Source: Cyprinodon diabolis
Taxonomy: Eukaryota; Chordata; Actinopteri; Cyprinodontiformes; Cyprinodontidae
DNA: 64,000 bases
Assembly (NCBI GenBank): GCA_030533445.1
Contig: CM060080.1
Location: forward strand, 9,890,217-9,954,216
Direction: 5' to 3'
Shown here: positions 1 to 12,800 of the stretch, in pieces
How positions within the stretch are numbered: the stretch's first letter is position 1
Layout: each line of letters starts with the position of its first letter
Program-made: the position numbers and the translations under genes
The notes under the pieces: generated by a model
The model's database searches: none
Told to the model about the DNA's origin: nothing
The model's input: only the letters and a program-made list of their open reading frames with translations

Positions 1-1848
1 GCTTCCATTGACCTATATCAGAGGTCACGGATTAGCGGGCCGCAGTCCGAATCCGGACCCACCTGCTGGCTTATCCGGACCCAACCTGATTTAAAACATT
101 TATAAATTACCGCATGATGTCCAACGACAATGTCTAACTTCACTTGGGCTGCTTCTCCTGTTAATATGGTAAAGCCCTCTGGAGCAACCGGCACCAGGCT
201 ACACATGATACAAATCAGCCAATGAGCTGCTGTCAGTCTGGGTTGCTGCTGCTGCTACTTTTACACACAGCAGGCAAACCTGTGGCAAGCCGGGCAATGG
301 GAAAGAAGGAGAAGACGATGAGAAAAAGAGAGCAGAGAAAGTGTGGACTGCTGGAAGAACAACAGTGAACTGGTGACAGAAAAGTGAAATGGCGTGCTCA
401 AAGATGACCCTGCACATTTTCAGTATGTTTGGCGCAACCTGCTGCTGTGAAGCAGGATTCTCCACCATGAACAGAATCAAAAATAAATATAGATCCAGGC
501 TCAAAATGAGCACCTTGATATGTGCTTGAGAATGGCTTTGTCTCCATTCAAACCCAGGTTTAAAGCCATGCAGGGCAGCCTAAAGCCCACTGCCAACATT
601 AAGACAGAAAAAAAATAAAATAAAATAACAAACGGTCAGTTCAAGTGTTTTATAAAACATGGGAATCAGGAAATTGTCTATATACCAAACTGAACAATTG
701 TTGTTCTCTACTTAAAAAAAAAAACACTTTATATTTTAAAATGGAAAAACGTTCTATTTTTTAAAAATATTTTTTTAATTAAAAAATTCAATGTATAACA
801 TGAGTGCATAAAAACCTCAATTTATTTCAGTGTTAAATTCTGTTTAAAGTAACAGGTTATTATCAGATTATGTTCTGAGGTCTGTTAAGTTTTGACAGCG
901 TATTTGAAGTTATTTAAAGTCTCTACTTTTAGACAGCATGGACAGATAAATCAGCTGGCCTAAATTTTTGGCCAAAATATGTATATATTTCTTTTTCTTG
1001 TATCTGTATCAACTGATATTTCATGACAATTCCTGATCACATTCAGCAGCTTTCCTAGAGAACATCCAAGGCACAAGCATCGCTAATCCATCCTTTCTAT
1101 CCATTGCTAATAGTTGCCTTGATATTCTTTTTTTCTTTAATCAACATTTGTGTAACATATGTAATATTTTTATCATCAAAATGGAGGACACAAAAGCAGT
1201 AAAAAGCAGGCAAATATCTCCACGATTTTAATAGTTATTTTTAATACCATAAAAAAAACTTCTGTAAAGCGTAGTCAACCTTTTTTCTTTAATACTCATT
1301 ATTAGATTTATACTTAGTTGTATTGACTGCGCTTTACAGATGTTTTTTTAAGGTATTTAAAAAAAAAAAGAAAAAATTTTCCTCCCCCATTTTGAGTATT
1401 TGGCACTATTTTGTGCAAAATAGTGCACTTAAATCACAGATTGCTAAGTTTAAAAACATGTCAGATTTAGGTGACTTTAAACATGGCGGATAGGTCCCAG
1501 ATGATGTCATTTCATTTGTGGAAAAGAGCTGAATAAAATGAGAGAATTAGTTCAGTTTCTAAAGCAGAATGATTAGAGTAGTTAACTGTTATAACTTAAC
1601 TGTTATTACATCTTTGGAAACCCCACATTACATAAAAAGTCACTTAGATCCACTATTATTCTTCAGAAGGGTAGTTATCGTCCTGCTTAGATCATATCTC
1701 TGTCTATGAAGCTTGTTTGCTCTAATTTGCTTGCTGCTAACAATCTTTATAAAGTGAGAATTCAAACTTTATTTCTCTGTTTTTCTTCTGTAATCATGCG
1801 ATCCTAGTTAAACTTACCTAGTTTTATTCTTCTGTCCTGTGGCTGTAG
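1..1848. other. Non-coding stretch, 5' part of a rab3gap2 intron
   Basis: I found no exon here with credible splice sites and no recognisable protein. The stretch is AT-rich with several poly-A/T runs. It precedes an exon that starts mid-codon, so it is intron of rab3gap2. Short open frames on the minus strand in the first 500 bases do not resemble a known protein. They may be remnants of an old repeat. Confidence 0.6.
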
Positions 1849-4800
1849 GCGTAATGACCCTTTGTGTGTTTGACCAAATGAAGAATGCATCCATCCTGGG
1901 GGGGTTTCATGCATCTGTCAAGGGAAGCCCCCCTGCCATGAGCCAGTTTGTGACTGTAGGATCGGGGCCATACACAGGATTTTATTACGCAGTGGAGGTG
2001 AGAGGATAAAGTGTTTCTTTGGGTAAATAAAGTAAATATATTTAAATGTGATCTGTTCTGCAGAAAGCTGCCTCTCTTTGTCTCTGCAGGGAAACTCTCA
2101 GCCTCTCCTGTCCCACGTGGCTCTGGCTGTGGCCAGCAAACTCACCTCAGCCCTCTTCAATGCTGCCAGGTTCAGATATGCTGGCTAACAACGTTTCCAT
2201 CAAAGTTGATTTAAAAAAAAGAATCCTGACACAGTAAAATAGAAAAGACCCACAAGGCAACAGAGTGGCTTTTTAATGTTCAAAAATCTAATTATATGAT
2301 TATATCCATGATCCCGATCCATGTTACCATGTCTATAATAACTGATGACATTACTTCTTTTTTTAACTGTATTAGGGTTGCAACTAATGATTATTTTACA
2401 AATCGATTCATCTTTTATATCTTCGATTGATCGTTTCATAATCGGACAACCAAAGGCTCCTTAAAAAATATTTTTTCACTAAATTAAACAAGATGAAGCT
2501 AAAATGTTTCCATTTGAGGAGTTCTGGTAGAGCCTATTGACGGACAAAAAAGTTTTTTTTAATCTTAAATGCAAAATATTTACATATTTTCTTACATTTT
2601 GATATAATTACTGCTCCAAGTGGGTCGCTCTGTCAGCTAAAGGCATGGTTTACAGTCTCTATAGTCCAGTTGATGGTTAATCGATTATTTCAATAATCGA
2701 CCAATCACGATTAAGCAGATTAATTGTTTCAGCCTTAAACTGTTTTACTTTTCTTAATGGCTCAAAGCTCAGTTTTGTTTTATGTTTTCTTCCCTCCTGC
2801 TTCTGAATCTCAGTGGCTGGTTGGGTTGGAACAAGAACAAGAGTGAAGAGGAAGCAGCTCAGAAACAGAAACCTAAAGTGGAGCCTGCCACCCCCTTAGG
2901 GATCAGGTTGGTCTGACCAGGATTTCCGGATGCAGATGGGAGAAATTTACTGCTGAGTCAGATCAGAAAGCCTCTTCTTTATGCTTTAACCCAAACCCCT
3001 CGATTTCTAGATTTGGTCTGCCGGATTCCCGCCGCCACGGCGAATCAATCTGTCTGTCGCCTTGCAACACCCTCGCTGGAGTCACTGATGACTTTGGTCG
3101 AGTGGCGCTGCTGGACCTGGCAAGGGGCGTCACCATCCGCATGTGGAAAGGTGAAGGGAGAAAAAAACCCACCATGTTCCTCATTCCCACTTGGAGTGAC
3201 CTTATCTCACCAAATGTTCCTCTTAAACTGTATGAACTTCAGGGTACAGAGATGCCCAGCTGGGCTGGCTGCAGGTTCAGGAAGAGCGTGGGGATCGGGA
3301 GTTCTCCCCCTCCGCTTCACTCCCCAGACGTCACGCACTGTTCCTCATCATCTATGCCCCCCGTAGGGGGATCCTGGAGGTGTGGGCCATGCAGAGGGGC
3401 CCTCGAGTCGGTGCATTCACTGTAGGCAAATATTGCAGGTAGACCTTTACTCAAACCTCATCTACATCAACATACAAACACAAAGCTGCAACTTTGCTTC
3501 ATGTTTCAGTCGGCAAATACAGACAGTGCAATTTTTTTTAGACTCCTTTATGCTGGCTACCATCTGATGGGGGTGAACAGTGTGACCAGTCAGGGCTGGC
3601 AGCTGCACACGCAGCAGGTATGTCTACTGGATCCCACTACAGGAGCTCTGAGGACCATCAGCATCCCCTTCCATCTGGCCCTCAGGTTGGAACAAAGCAA
3701 TCGTTCATCTCGTCTTTTTCATCAAATACTCTATGATAACGTATCTGTTTTTGGGGAATAAAATGATATAAATGATGCTAAAAACCCTCTGTCGCTTTCA
3801 CCTCTACATCTCAGTGACAAAAAGAATGAGCGGGCTAAAGACATGCACCTGCTAAAGAGACTGAGTGCCGTGTTGAAGAGCAGAGATGTGGATCCTGGTA
3901 ATGTACACCTAACTGATAGCTGAGCAGTGCAAAAAAGTATTTTTTTCTTAAAATAAGTGCATTTTTTCTTGAATTGAAGAGGTAAGTGAGAGACTTTGCC
4001 AATGGAGCAAGACAATTTACACTTAAAACAAGAAAAAAATACAGCATTGTCTTATTTTAAGTGCAAATTATTTATTTTAAGAATAAAAATTTTCATTGAT
4101 TGATTGGAAAATCATCTTATTTACCTGCTCAAATTAAGATTAAATACACTTAATTTAAGAATTGTTTTATTTTTTTAATCAGACTAGTTTCTAAAGCAGT
4201 CACCGTTTCCTTGCTTTGCAGATGCTTTGGAGAAAGAAGCAAAAAGCGCTTTGTTAGAAATTAAACACCCGGCTATTAAGAAGCAGGTTTGAAAATAAAA
4301 TCAAAGTTGTATGAATTTGACTTTATGGACATTTTATCTTGACTCTGGATTTCCTTTAGGCTTTGGAGTCTCTGCTGTCAAACAAGAATGCTCCAGTTTC
4401 CTGTCTTACTAATGTTACCAGTGCCTTACATGATGCTTTGAAACAGCAAGGTAGCAGGTTTCTGTATAAAGGAAATATTCAGTCAATAAATTGTACAGTT
4501 TGAAGTGAATTATTTGAAATAAAACCAAGCTTGTGTTTCTTCGCTCCAGATGCAGATGAAGTGGAGACATCGTTACTCCAGCTATGCTCCTCTCATATAA
4601 AACTGCTTCAGCTTTATACGGACATCCAGCAGCTGCAGTCTGCAGCAAACACTGACGCCTGCTCTCAAAATGTCTGTGGAAAAAATATTGTTTTTATTTA
4701 TCCCGGAAACACGTGATCCTGTCCACTGACTTCTGTCGCTTCCCACTCAGCAGGATTCCCTCGAAGGCTTAGAGGAGGAGTTGTCGCGTGTTGAGCCCAC

Positions 4801-6797
4801 CTTGCAACGCTACGCACAGCTCAGCTCCAAACCGTCGGTGTCTTTCGCGCAGGACTCTCCTGACATGCCGCTGTCCGCTCAGGCTTTCCTCACTCAGCTG
4901 GAGGTCACGGAGGATGGACGGGTGAAGGTGAATCGTGGGTCTGACGCTGAATGGAACCAGTTAGGTATGAGTATAAATCACTAATCAACACACACCAGAT
5001 CATGAAAGGCTGCGTAAATAATGTCAGCATCTTTGATTTTAAATTCATTTTCCTTCTGAGTGAACTGAACACATAAAAACATTTTTGTTTACTACCGAGT
5101 TTCTAACCGGGTGTATATTATTAAGGCTTTATCCATCCATCTTTTAAACGGCAGATTATACTTCTGCAACCGCACACATGAAATGTCGTTTGGGTCTGGT
5201 CGCGGACCAGTTTTCCTGGTATGCTTCTGCACCGTCGGTCTGGAATTTCTAGGAACGCACTGCAGTTTCCCACCAAAGCACAAGGGGGAGCCTATTCAAG
5301 AACTCGCGAGAACTTCGGCGGATGGTCACAAGAACTTCGCCAGCGCCGGCGGGAGTGTTTATCTTCCAAAACAACAATGGCACATTTGCAAGATCTCACG
5401 GAGATTGATCTAGAGTTGCTAGACATCGAAGAGGAACAGGTTTTGTTAATGGAGTTGACAGAAAGAACGATTAACCTTTCGTCGTAGTTGTCCATTCTAG
5501 TTGTTCCTCGGTTTTTAAAAATGGCGAATCTAGAAGGACGACCACACAGACCGCCGGAAAGGCATACCAAGGACTAATCACAGCTGCTTTTGGTCTGCGC
5601 ACTTCCGTTTGAGGTCTGAGGTCGCGACCGTCCGACGCGTAGTCAGGTTTTTTTTTAGGTGCGCAAAGACGGTTGCAGAACCTTTGCGCGGGGGCCGTGG
5701 TCGTAAACAGAGACAGATTTGACGGTTGCAGAGGCTATGCGTCAGAAGCATAAATTGGCCTGAAGAAGTGTAAAAATGTGATTTTTTTTTTTTTTTTTTT
5801 TATCTGAGGGACTGATAACTTGAAATGTCCCCATTTAAAATATGACAGATCCTGTTTTAAATTATGTTAAATGTATTTAAGAACTGGAATCTGTTCAGAA
5901 AATTGGGAATAGTTTTTTTTTATATATGTATTTTATATATACACTCACTGGCCACTTTATTAGGTACCCCATGCTAGTAATGGGTTGGACCCCCTTTTGC
6001 CTTCAGAACTGCCTCAATTCTTCGTGGCATGGATTCAACAAGGTGCTGGAAGCATTCCTCAGGGAGTTTGATGATGGCATCACGCAGTTGCCGCAGATTT
6101 GTCGGCTGCACATCCATGATGCGAATCTCCCGTTCCACCACATCCCAAAGATGCTCTATTGGATTGAGATCTGGTGACTGTGGAGGCCATTTGAGTACAG
6201 TGAACTCATTGTCAGGTTCAAGAAACCAGTCTGAGATGATTCCAGCTTTATGACATGGCGTATTATCCTGCTGAAAGTAGCCAGGTGGTACCCGGTGTGG
6301 TCTTCTGCTGCTGTAGCCCATCTGCCTCAAAGTTCGACGTACTGTGCGTTCAGAGATGCTCTCCTGCCCACCTTGGTTGTAACGGGTGGTTATTTGAGTC
6401 ACTGTTGCCCTTCTATCAGCTCGAACCAGTCTGGCCATTCTCCTCTGACCTCTGTCATCAACAAGGCATTTCCGCCCACAGAACTGCCGCTCACTGGATG
6501 TTTTTTCTTTTTCGGACCATTCTCTGTAAACCCTAGAGATGGTTGTACGTGAAAATCCCAGTAGATCAGCAGTTTCTGAAATACTCAGACCAGCCCTTCT
6601 GGCACCAACATCATGCCACGTTCAAAGTCACTCTTTCACCTTTCTTCCCCATACTGATGCTCGGTTTGAACTGCAGGAGATTGTCTTGACCATGTCTACA
6701 TGCCTAAATGCACTGAGTTGCCGCCATGTGATTGGCTGCTTAGAAATTAAGTGTTAACGAGCAGTTGGACAGGTGTACCTAATAAAGTGGCCGGTGA

Positions 6798-6859
<62 letters not shown>

Positions 6860-9800
6860 GTATCACTGCAGCATATACTCATCATCTTTTCAAAAAACTT
6901 TTTATATAAGATTTTTGTTTTTTTTATTTCAACATGTGTTTATTTTCTTTGGACTGATGACAACAATAACTAGTGAGACTGAAAGTCCAAACAAAAGCTT
7001 TGAAAAGTCCCAGAAAGGAGCTTTTAGTCTAGTATTGTTTTATGCTCTGGTTAAGTTCAGTGTTTAGTCCTGTTTTCATACAGAAAGTGTTTTTAAGTTT
7101 GCTGGATCTACCAAGTCCCGTCTTTAATCCTACCTTTGTCGTTGTGTGTTACTCACAGGAAATGTTCTGTTTTGGGGCTGCTTATGTGGTAAAAGTCCCA
7201 CCCATAAAGTCTGTGACACACTACAGCTGGCCGGCTTCAGCCCACAGCAGCTACTGGTACGATTGTGTCCCACTGTGGTAGATGTTTGGAAACTTTTACG
7301 TCCTTTAACTTTTAAAGCGTTTATTATTAAGATGCCTGTTTTTTATGTTGTTGTTTTTTTACACTCATAGTCTTTGTTAATGAGCGTATGGCTGCAAAGG
7401 GAGAAGGAGGTGCTACAGCAGCCTGTAGACACAGTCAAACAGCTTTACACGCTGCTCATTGCCCTGAGCAACATGGAAGGTTTGTATCCTTAACAGTAAG
7501 TCATTGGAGTTAGCTTAACAAAACTTAGAAAAATATTCTTTTCCTCTTTTTTTTAGGGGCTGTTGAGGAGTCTTGGGATCCACAGTCTGTCTCCCCCTGG
7601 TGGCAGCAGGTTCGATTAACATGCATCCAATCTCACAATGCTGCTGCTGCTTTACTGGCTGCCTTAGTGGCTCACTGTGCTGCCAAGGCGAGCATCACAA
7701 GCAGGGCTGACAGCAAGGTAGAGTGTCTCCCCGCTAACGTGGAAGCTATCAGTCAGGTAACGAGCGCTGAAATACCAACACTGCGTTTCTCTGCTGTGTT
7801 CCAGCTGCAGTCAGAGTGGGAGACGGTGTCGTTGGAGCTGGAGCAGTGGGTGGTGTGCGTCCGTCAGCTGGAGGACGTGTTGGTCCTGCAAGCTCTTCTG
7901 TTGATGCCTTCTCCTCAAGGAACAGCAGGCGGCGCTGTAGTTCAGTGTTCAATCAAAACTCTGCTGGAGGGAGGCACAGGTCAGACATAATGCTGGTGAT
8001 TTAGGCTTTTTCTAGGGAGATTTTTTTTTTTCTCTTAGTGCTACATCCTTAAATTCCCAGACCAGATAAAAATAATATATCTGTGTGTTTAGCAGCTTTT
8101 ATTTCTAAATTCTGCATTTCCCCCTTTTTTTTTTTTACATCACATTGTGGATTTCTCTCTTTCTCTTATCTGGATAGGTGGTATTGCAGACAGTGTTTCT
8201 AAGTGGGTGTTCAGGCAGAACATCACGCCAGACCGACTGAAGGAAATTCTGCTGAGTAAAGAAACTGAAGACGAAAAGAAGCAGAAAGAGGATAGAGGAG
8301 GAGCTGAAGAGAAGAGGAGCCATGAGGATGCAGACAGGACAGCAGGTGACAACAAAGAGACCTCAATCAGTTTTAGCTGCTATCAATAGAGATCATCACT
8401 TTCTGACTGCTTTCTTTGTTGTTTTTTTTCTCTCTTAGAGCTGTTGTTGGCAGTTTGTCAAAGGTTCCCAGATTCTTTGTCTCCAGACCTTCTCTTCGCC
8501 CACTGCAGCTGGGAGTATGTAGTGCAGTGGAATAAAGACCCAGAGGTACACAAATGCTCTCTAACAGTTCAGATTTCACTGTGGAAGTGAAATGAATAGC
8601 AGCCCTATGTCTGAAATACAGCATTATAAAGGAGATAAAAAGAATGAAAAACCTCTCTATGGGATCAACTCATCATTTACTGAAGTCGTCTTACTAAATC
8701 CACTCAGACAGAACAAATGACTGGACTTTAGGGTCGTTTCCCCAGATTAGTTACGTCTGAATAAAACATGTTTGAATAGGATCTCTGTCCTGTGCTTTGA
8801 ATTACCTGATTTCATTGATGATGGTTGTTATATAGAAAGTGTAGTTGTATGTTTGTGATCCCCTTTTAGGACTTTATGCATGATCCTCCATTTAAACACA
8901 TTTGATAATCCTTCAGATCCGTCTTTTCCAACCTTTTTTTGACCGGTGTACCCCTTTGGGTATTTTATCTTACCATGAGTTAAAACTATTGATGACTGCC
9001 CAAAAGTGGAATGTACAATAACTAGGGCTGGGTATCGTTCAAAAATTTTCGGTTCCGGTACCAGTACCGATACCTTCACTTCGATACCGGTTCCTGAACA
9101 ATACTTTTTTCGATACCAGTTTTATAATATCAATTCGAAGAAAAAGAAAATTACACAACATAATAAAGTACAAATCTTGAGTTTTATTTTAAGCTCTGAT
9201 TTTTCCATTTACATTTTTCATTTACTTAAAAGAACATTTTCAGTGAAGAACAGTTCCAAACAAGTCAGTGTCTAATATTCACTGTTACATTGTGAGGACC
9301 TTTTTACTTAGCAGTTTTTCTTTAAAAAAATTAACGTCTGCTTTCTCAGGAGACAAACAAGCCCGTTGAATGGGATCCTACTGACAGCGCACCGCTGGTA
9401 TGTGGGGGTCTGAGCGGCTCCGACAGAAATAATATTGGAAGGCAGGATGGTAATCTGGATGAACTGACTGCACTGATTAAGTTTTCTGGTGGATTTTCCC
9501 ACTTAAAAACATAATAAAACTACTTTATTCCCACTGATCACAGCAAATATAGCTGCAAGGCAAAGAAAGGATAGAGTAGCTCTGCCCAACGTGTGTCAGA
9601 GAGCCAGAGCAGCAAAGCTGCTTCAGCCGCGCGTCAGAAGCTGGTACAGGCAGCAAAAATGAAGCAGCAGACACAATTTTGTTGCTCTTGCAGCATGATT
9701 CACTCCACTCTGGCTTTGCACTGCCCACGGGCTGCTGAGAGGAGGATGGTCGCGCTGGCTGCGGTCCGCTCTTCTTGCAGTCAAACACCGAGCAACTTTC

Positions 9801-12800
9801 TGCTCTTAAATTGTTTCCGTGCACGATGTATAGCATTGAGCACTATTGGCATCAGTCTTATTAAAGTGAGGCCACACTTTTGACCTGGGGGGCATTTTAA
9901 AGGGGTTCCACGACGCTCGCAACCAGTTCACAACAGATACACATGAACCCTGGCTGTAGGCGTGACCACCTATGTATTTTTCCTGGATGACGCAATCACA
10001 TTAAGTGTTACAGCCAATCACCGAAACTTGGTACCGAAAGACGAGGCATGTTTCGATACTCGAAGCATTTTGGTCGGTACCATAAAAGAACCGATGTTCG
10101 GTACCCAGCCCTAACAATAACTGATTATAAAATAAAAAGTATTTAATTGAATCTTATTAACTTGATTATTTCATTATTTAGCAACTTTATTCTTTCAAAC
10201 TCAAATAAAAAAAACAACATAAATACTGTTTGTTGCCCAGAAGTTAGTAAGGAAACTTTATAAAACTGGAGCTCCTCTGAGTAACTCCCCAGTAATCACA
10301 TAAAAAAACTTAAGGAAATGGGGAAAAAATACCGAACCAAAATGAATGGCAGACTCCATTTGTTTTACTTGGTTTTCACCATTCATGACACCTGAGCTGC
10401 TTTGATGAGCTCTGATGTGGAAAACAGCTGGTTTTCCACATCCAGTCTGTTCTTCTGCTTGTGTCAAAGGTGGAGGTGAATTTAAACATGGAAGACAAAC
10501 ATATTTTTGGTTTGAAAAAAAAGCTTGTTTTATTTTGGGTCCTCACAAATTAGAACAGATCCCAGCCCTATTGTATTTTATTACCTGAGACATAAAATAT
10601 GTTCATGTAATCCTTGCAATGCACTTGCGGACCACTAGGGGTTTGAGTACTCCCTGTTGGGAATCACTAATCTAGATGTTTCTGGTAGATTTGAAAATTA
10701 GTAAAAAGAAGGATGACCTAAACCAAAGCACCCATCAAGCTTAAAGGTTCCCTAGTTCTTGTTTTCTGTTTCCTTACCTCTGGTACTGATGCATCTGATT
10801 AAAGCGCTCTATTAATACATGCAGGAGTTAGTGAGGATTGAAAGGTTGGGCCCCTCAGGGTTCTGTTTCAGGCAAAAATGCTCCTTTTTTAGAACAGATT
10901 AAATTTGTGTTTATCAATATTTGATCTGATGTTTATGTATTATGGCATTAAATTGTAATCTCTCTTGAACAACTATGAATTATTTATACATATAAGATTT
11001 TAGAACTACACAGATGAGAAATTCTGCGTGTTTTTTTTAATCTTTTGTTTGTAACACATTAATCTGCTGATATAAACTTTTATATCTTTCTCTAAGTACT
11101 AGAATGAAATAAGATATAAACATAAAAAAGAGAATTCAGAACAGAGTAGTTGTTTATATCAGAAGCTGAGGGTATAGAGCTACTGTAAGAATGATTTGAA
11201 AACTAATAAAAATGACTACATGCTTGACGTTTAAAGCCTCTTTCGTTGGTCATTGGCTTACTTCGCAGCGTTATTAAACAACAGTCTCTAATTTTCATGG
11301 TTTAATAAATAATGTTTTGAAATGAAAAAAAAATATTTTCTCTTATTAACCCCCTGTTTGTCTCTAGAGGGAAGAAAAAAGCTGCAGACAGCTTCTAACC
11401 TGTTGTAGATACAGAAGATTAAACTACATTTATTTGTTTTTCGGCATATAGGAGGCCCAATATTTCTTCAGTGCTGTGGAACATTTAAAGCTCATCTCCA
11501 GTCCTCACATTCAGCTAGGTCAGTGTTTTGCTTTTTCATAATACAAAGGAAGTTCTCACACAGGTTATCTGATGTTTTTGTTTTATATTTATGAACCTGC
11601 ATTTGTATTGTGCAGGTATTTCCTCAATGATGTGGAGCACTTTCGTCGTGAAGCGTTTCTCAGCAGCTGCTTTCCTCATGGAGAAGGTAAACCCAAACAT
11701 ACAGGTCGTTTTCACCTTTATCTGCATTGGATCTTAATCTGTGATAAATAAATATGCTTCAATTTTCCAAGGTGGGGAAAGCACCCAAAGATCGCTTATG
11801 TCGACGGGTAGGTTTGTCAGAGTTTCAGGATGAAACCACACAGCGTGAGGCATTATGGGCACAGGCTGATGATTTGTGCTTCTGTTAGGATGTGGGGATC
11901 GGAGATAAAGCCATAACGTCTTTCCTGGGCTGCTGCGTCCAGCTGCTGCAGATCCTCATGGAGGTGACTGGAATATTGGTTAGGAATCAGAGCTCTTTGT
12001 CTTTTATGGCCTTCTATGTAAGTAAATAAAAAGAACAGAAGCAAAGCATGGAGAATGAACAGCGCCTGGCATAAGACTATAAATTAACACTGTATGCGTG
12101 GGTTTTAAGGCATGAATCTCTGCCATACGTGTTATAAGGCTTAATGAAGCCGCTGTCATCACTAAAACAGGTGGTTACTTGCAGGCGGACTCCGCCATGG
12201 AGGAGGTTCGTGCTCCTGAGCTGTCTGTGGAGGAGGTGTGGAGTGGAGCTGAGGGCCCTGCATCCATCGCCCAGCTGGCCCTGGAGCAGAGAGGCGTTCA
12301 CTACCCTCTGGTCCAGCACCACTGGCTGCTGGCGTCGATTCTGCACGCTGCCATGAGCTTCACGGTTAAAGTCAAGCCGCTCAGTCTGTTTGACAACAAG
12401 GTTGGCGCATTCAGGAACACAACATGTTGTTAAACATCTAGATTATTGTGTCTGAGGTTTTGTTTCTGTTTTAGGGTAAGAATGCTTTCTTCAGGGATCT
12501 GACCACCATCCAGCTGATGCCCAGCGGAGACATGGACCCTGGCTTGGTCTCATTACGGCAAGAGGTGAGTTATTGGAGGACGTGTAGAGGGATGGTTTGG
12601 AGGAAACAGTCTTATTTTCCCATTTCCTGTTCTGTTTCAGTTTCTCCTCCGGGTGCTAACTGGATGGGTGCAGGCCATAGACGACACTTTCTGCTCGACG
12701 TCCTCGCCTGCCTCCACACCTCTGCCCTCTGATGGACCAAAAGCAGACTGGTGGCCCTCCCTGTGCATTGATCTCGGCTCGCTGCTGCAAGTCAATCCAG

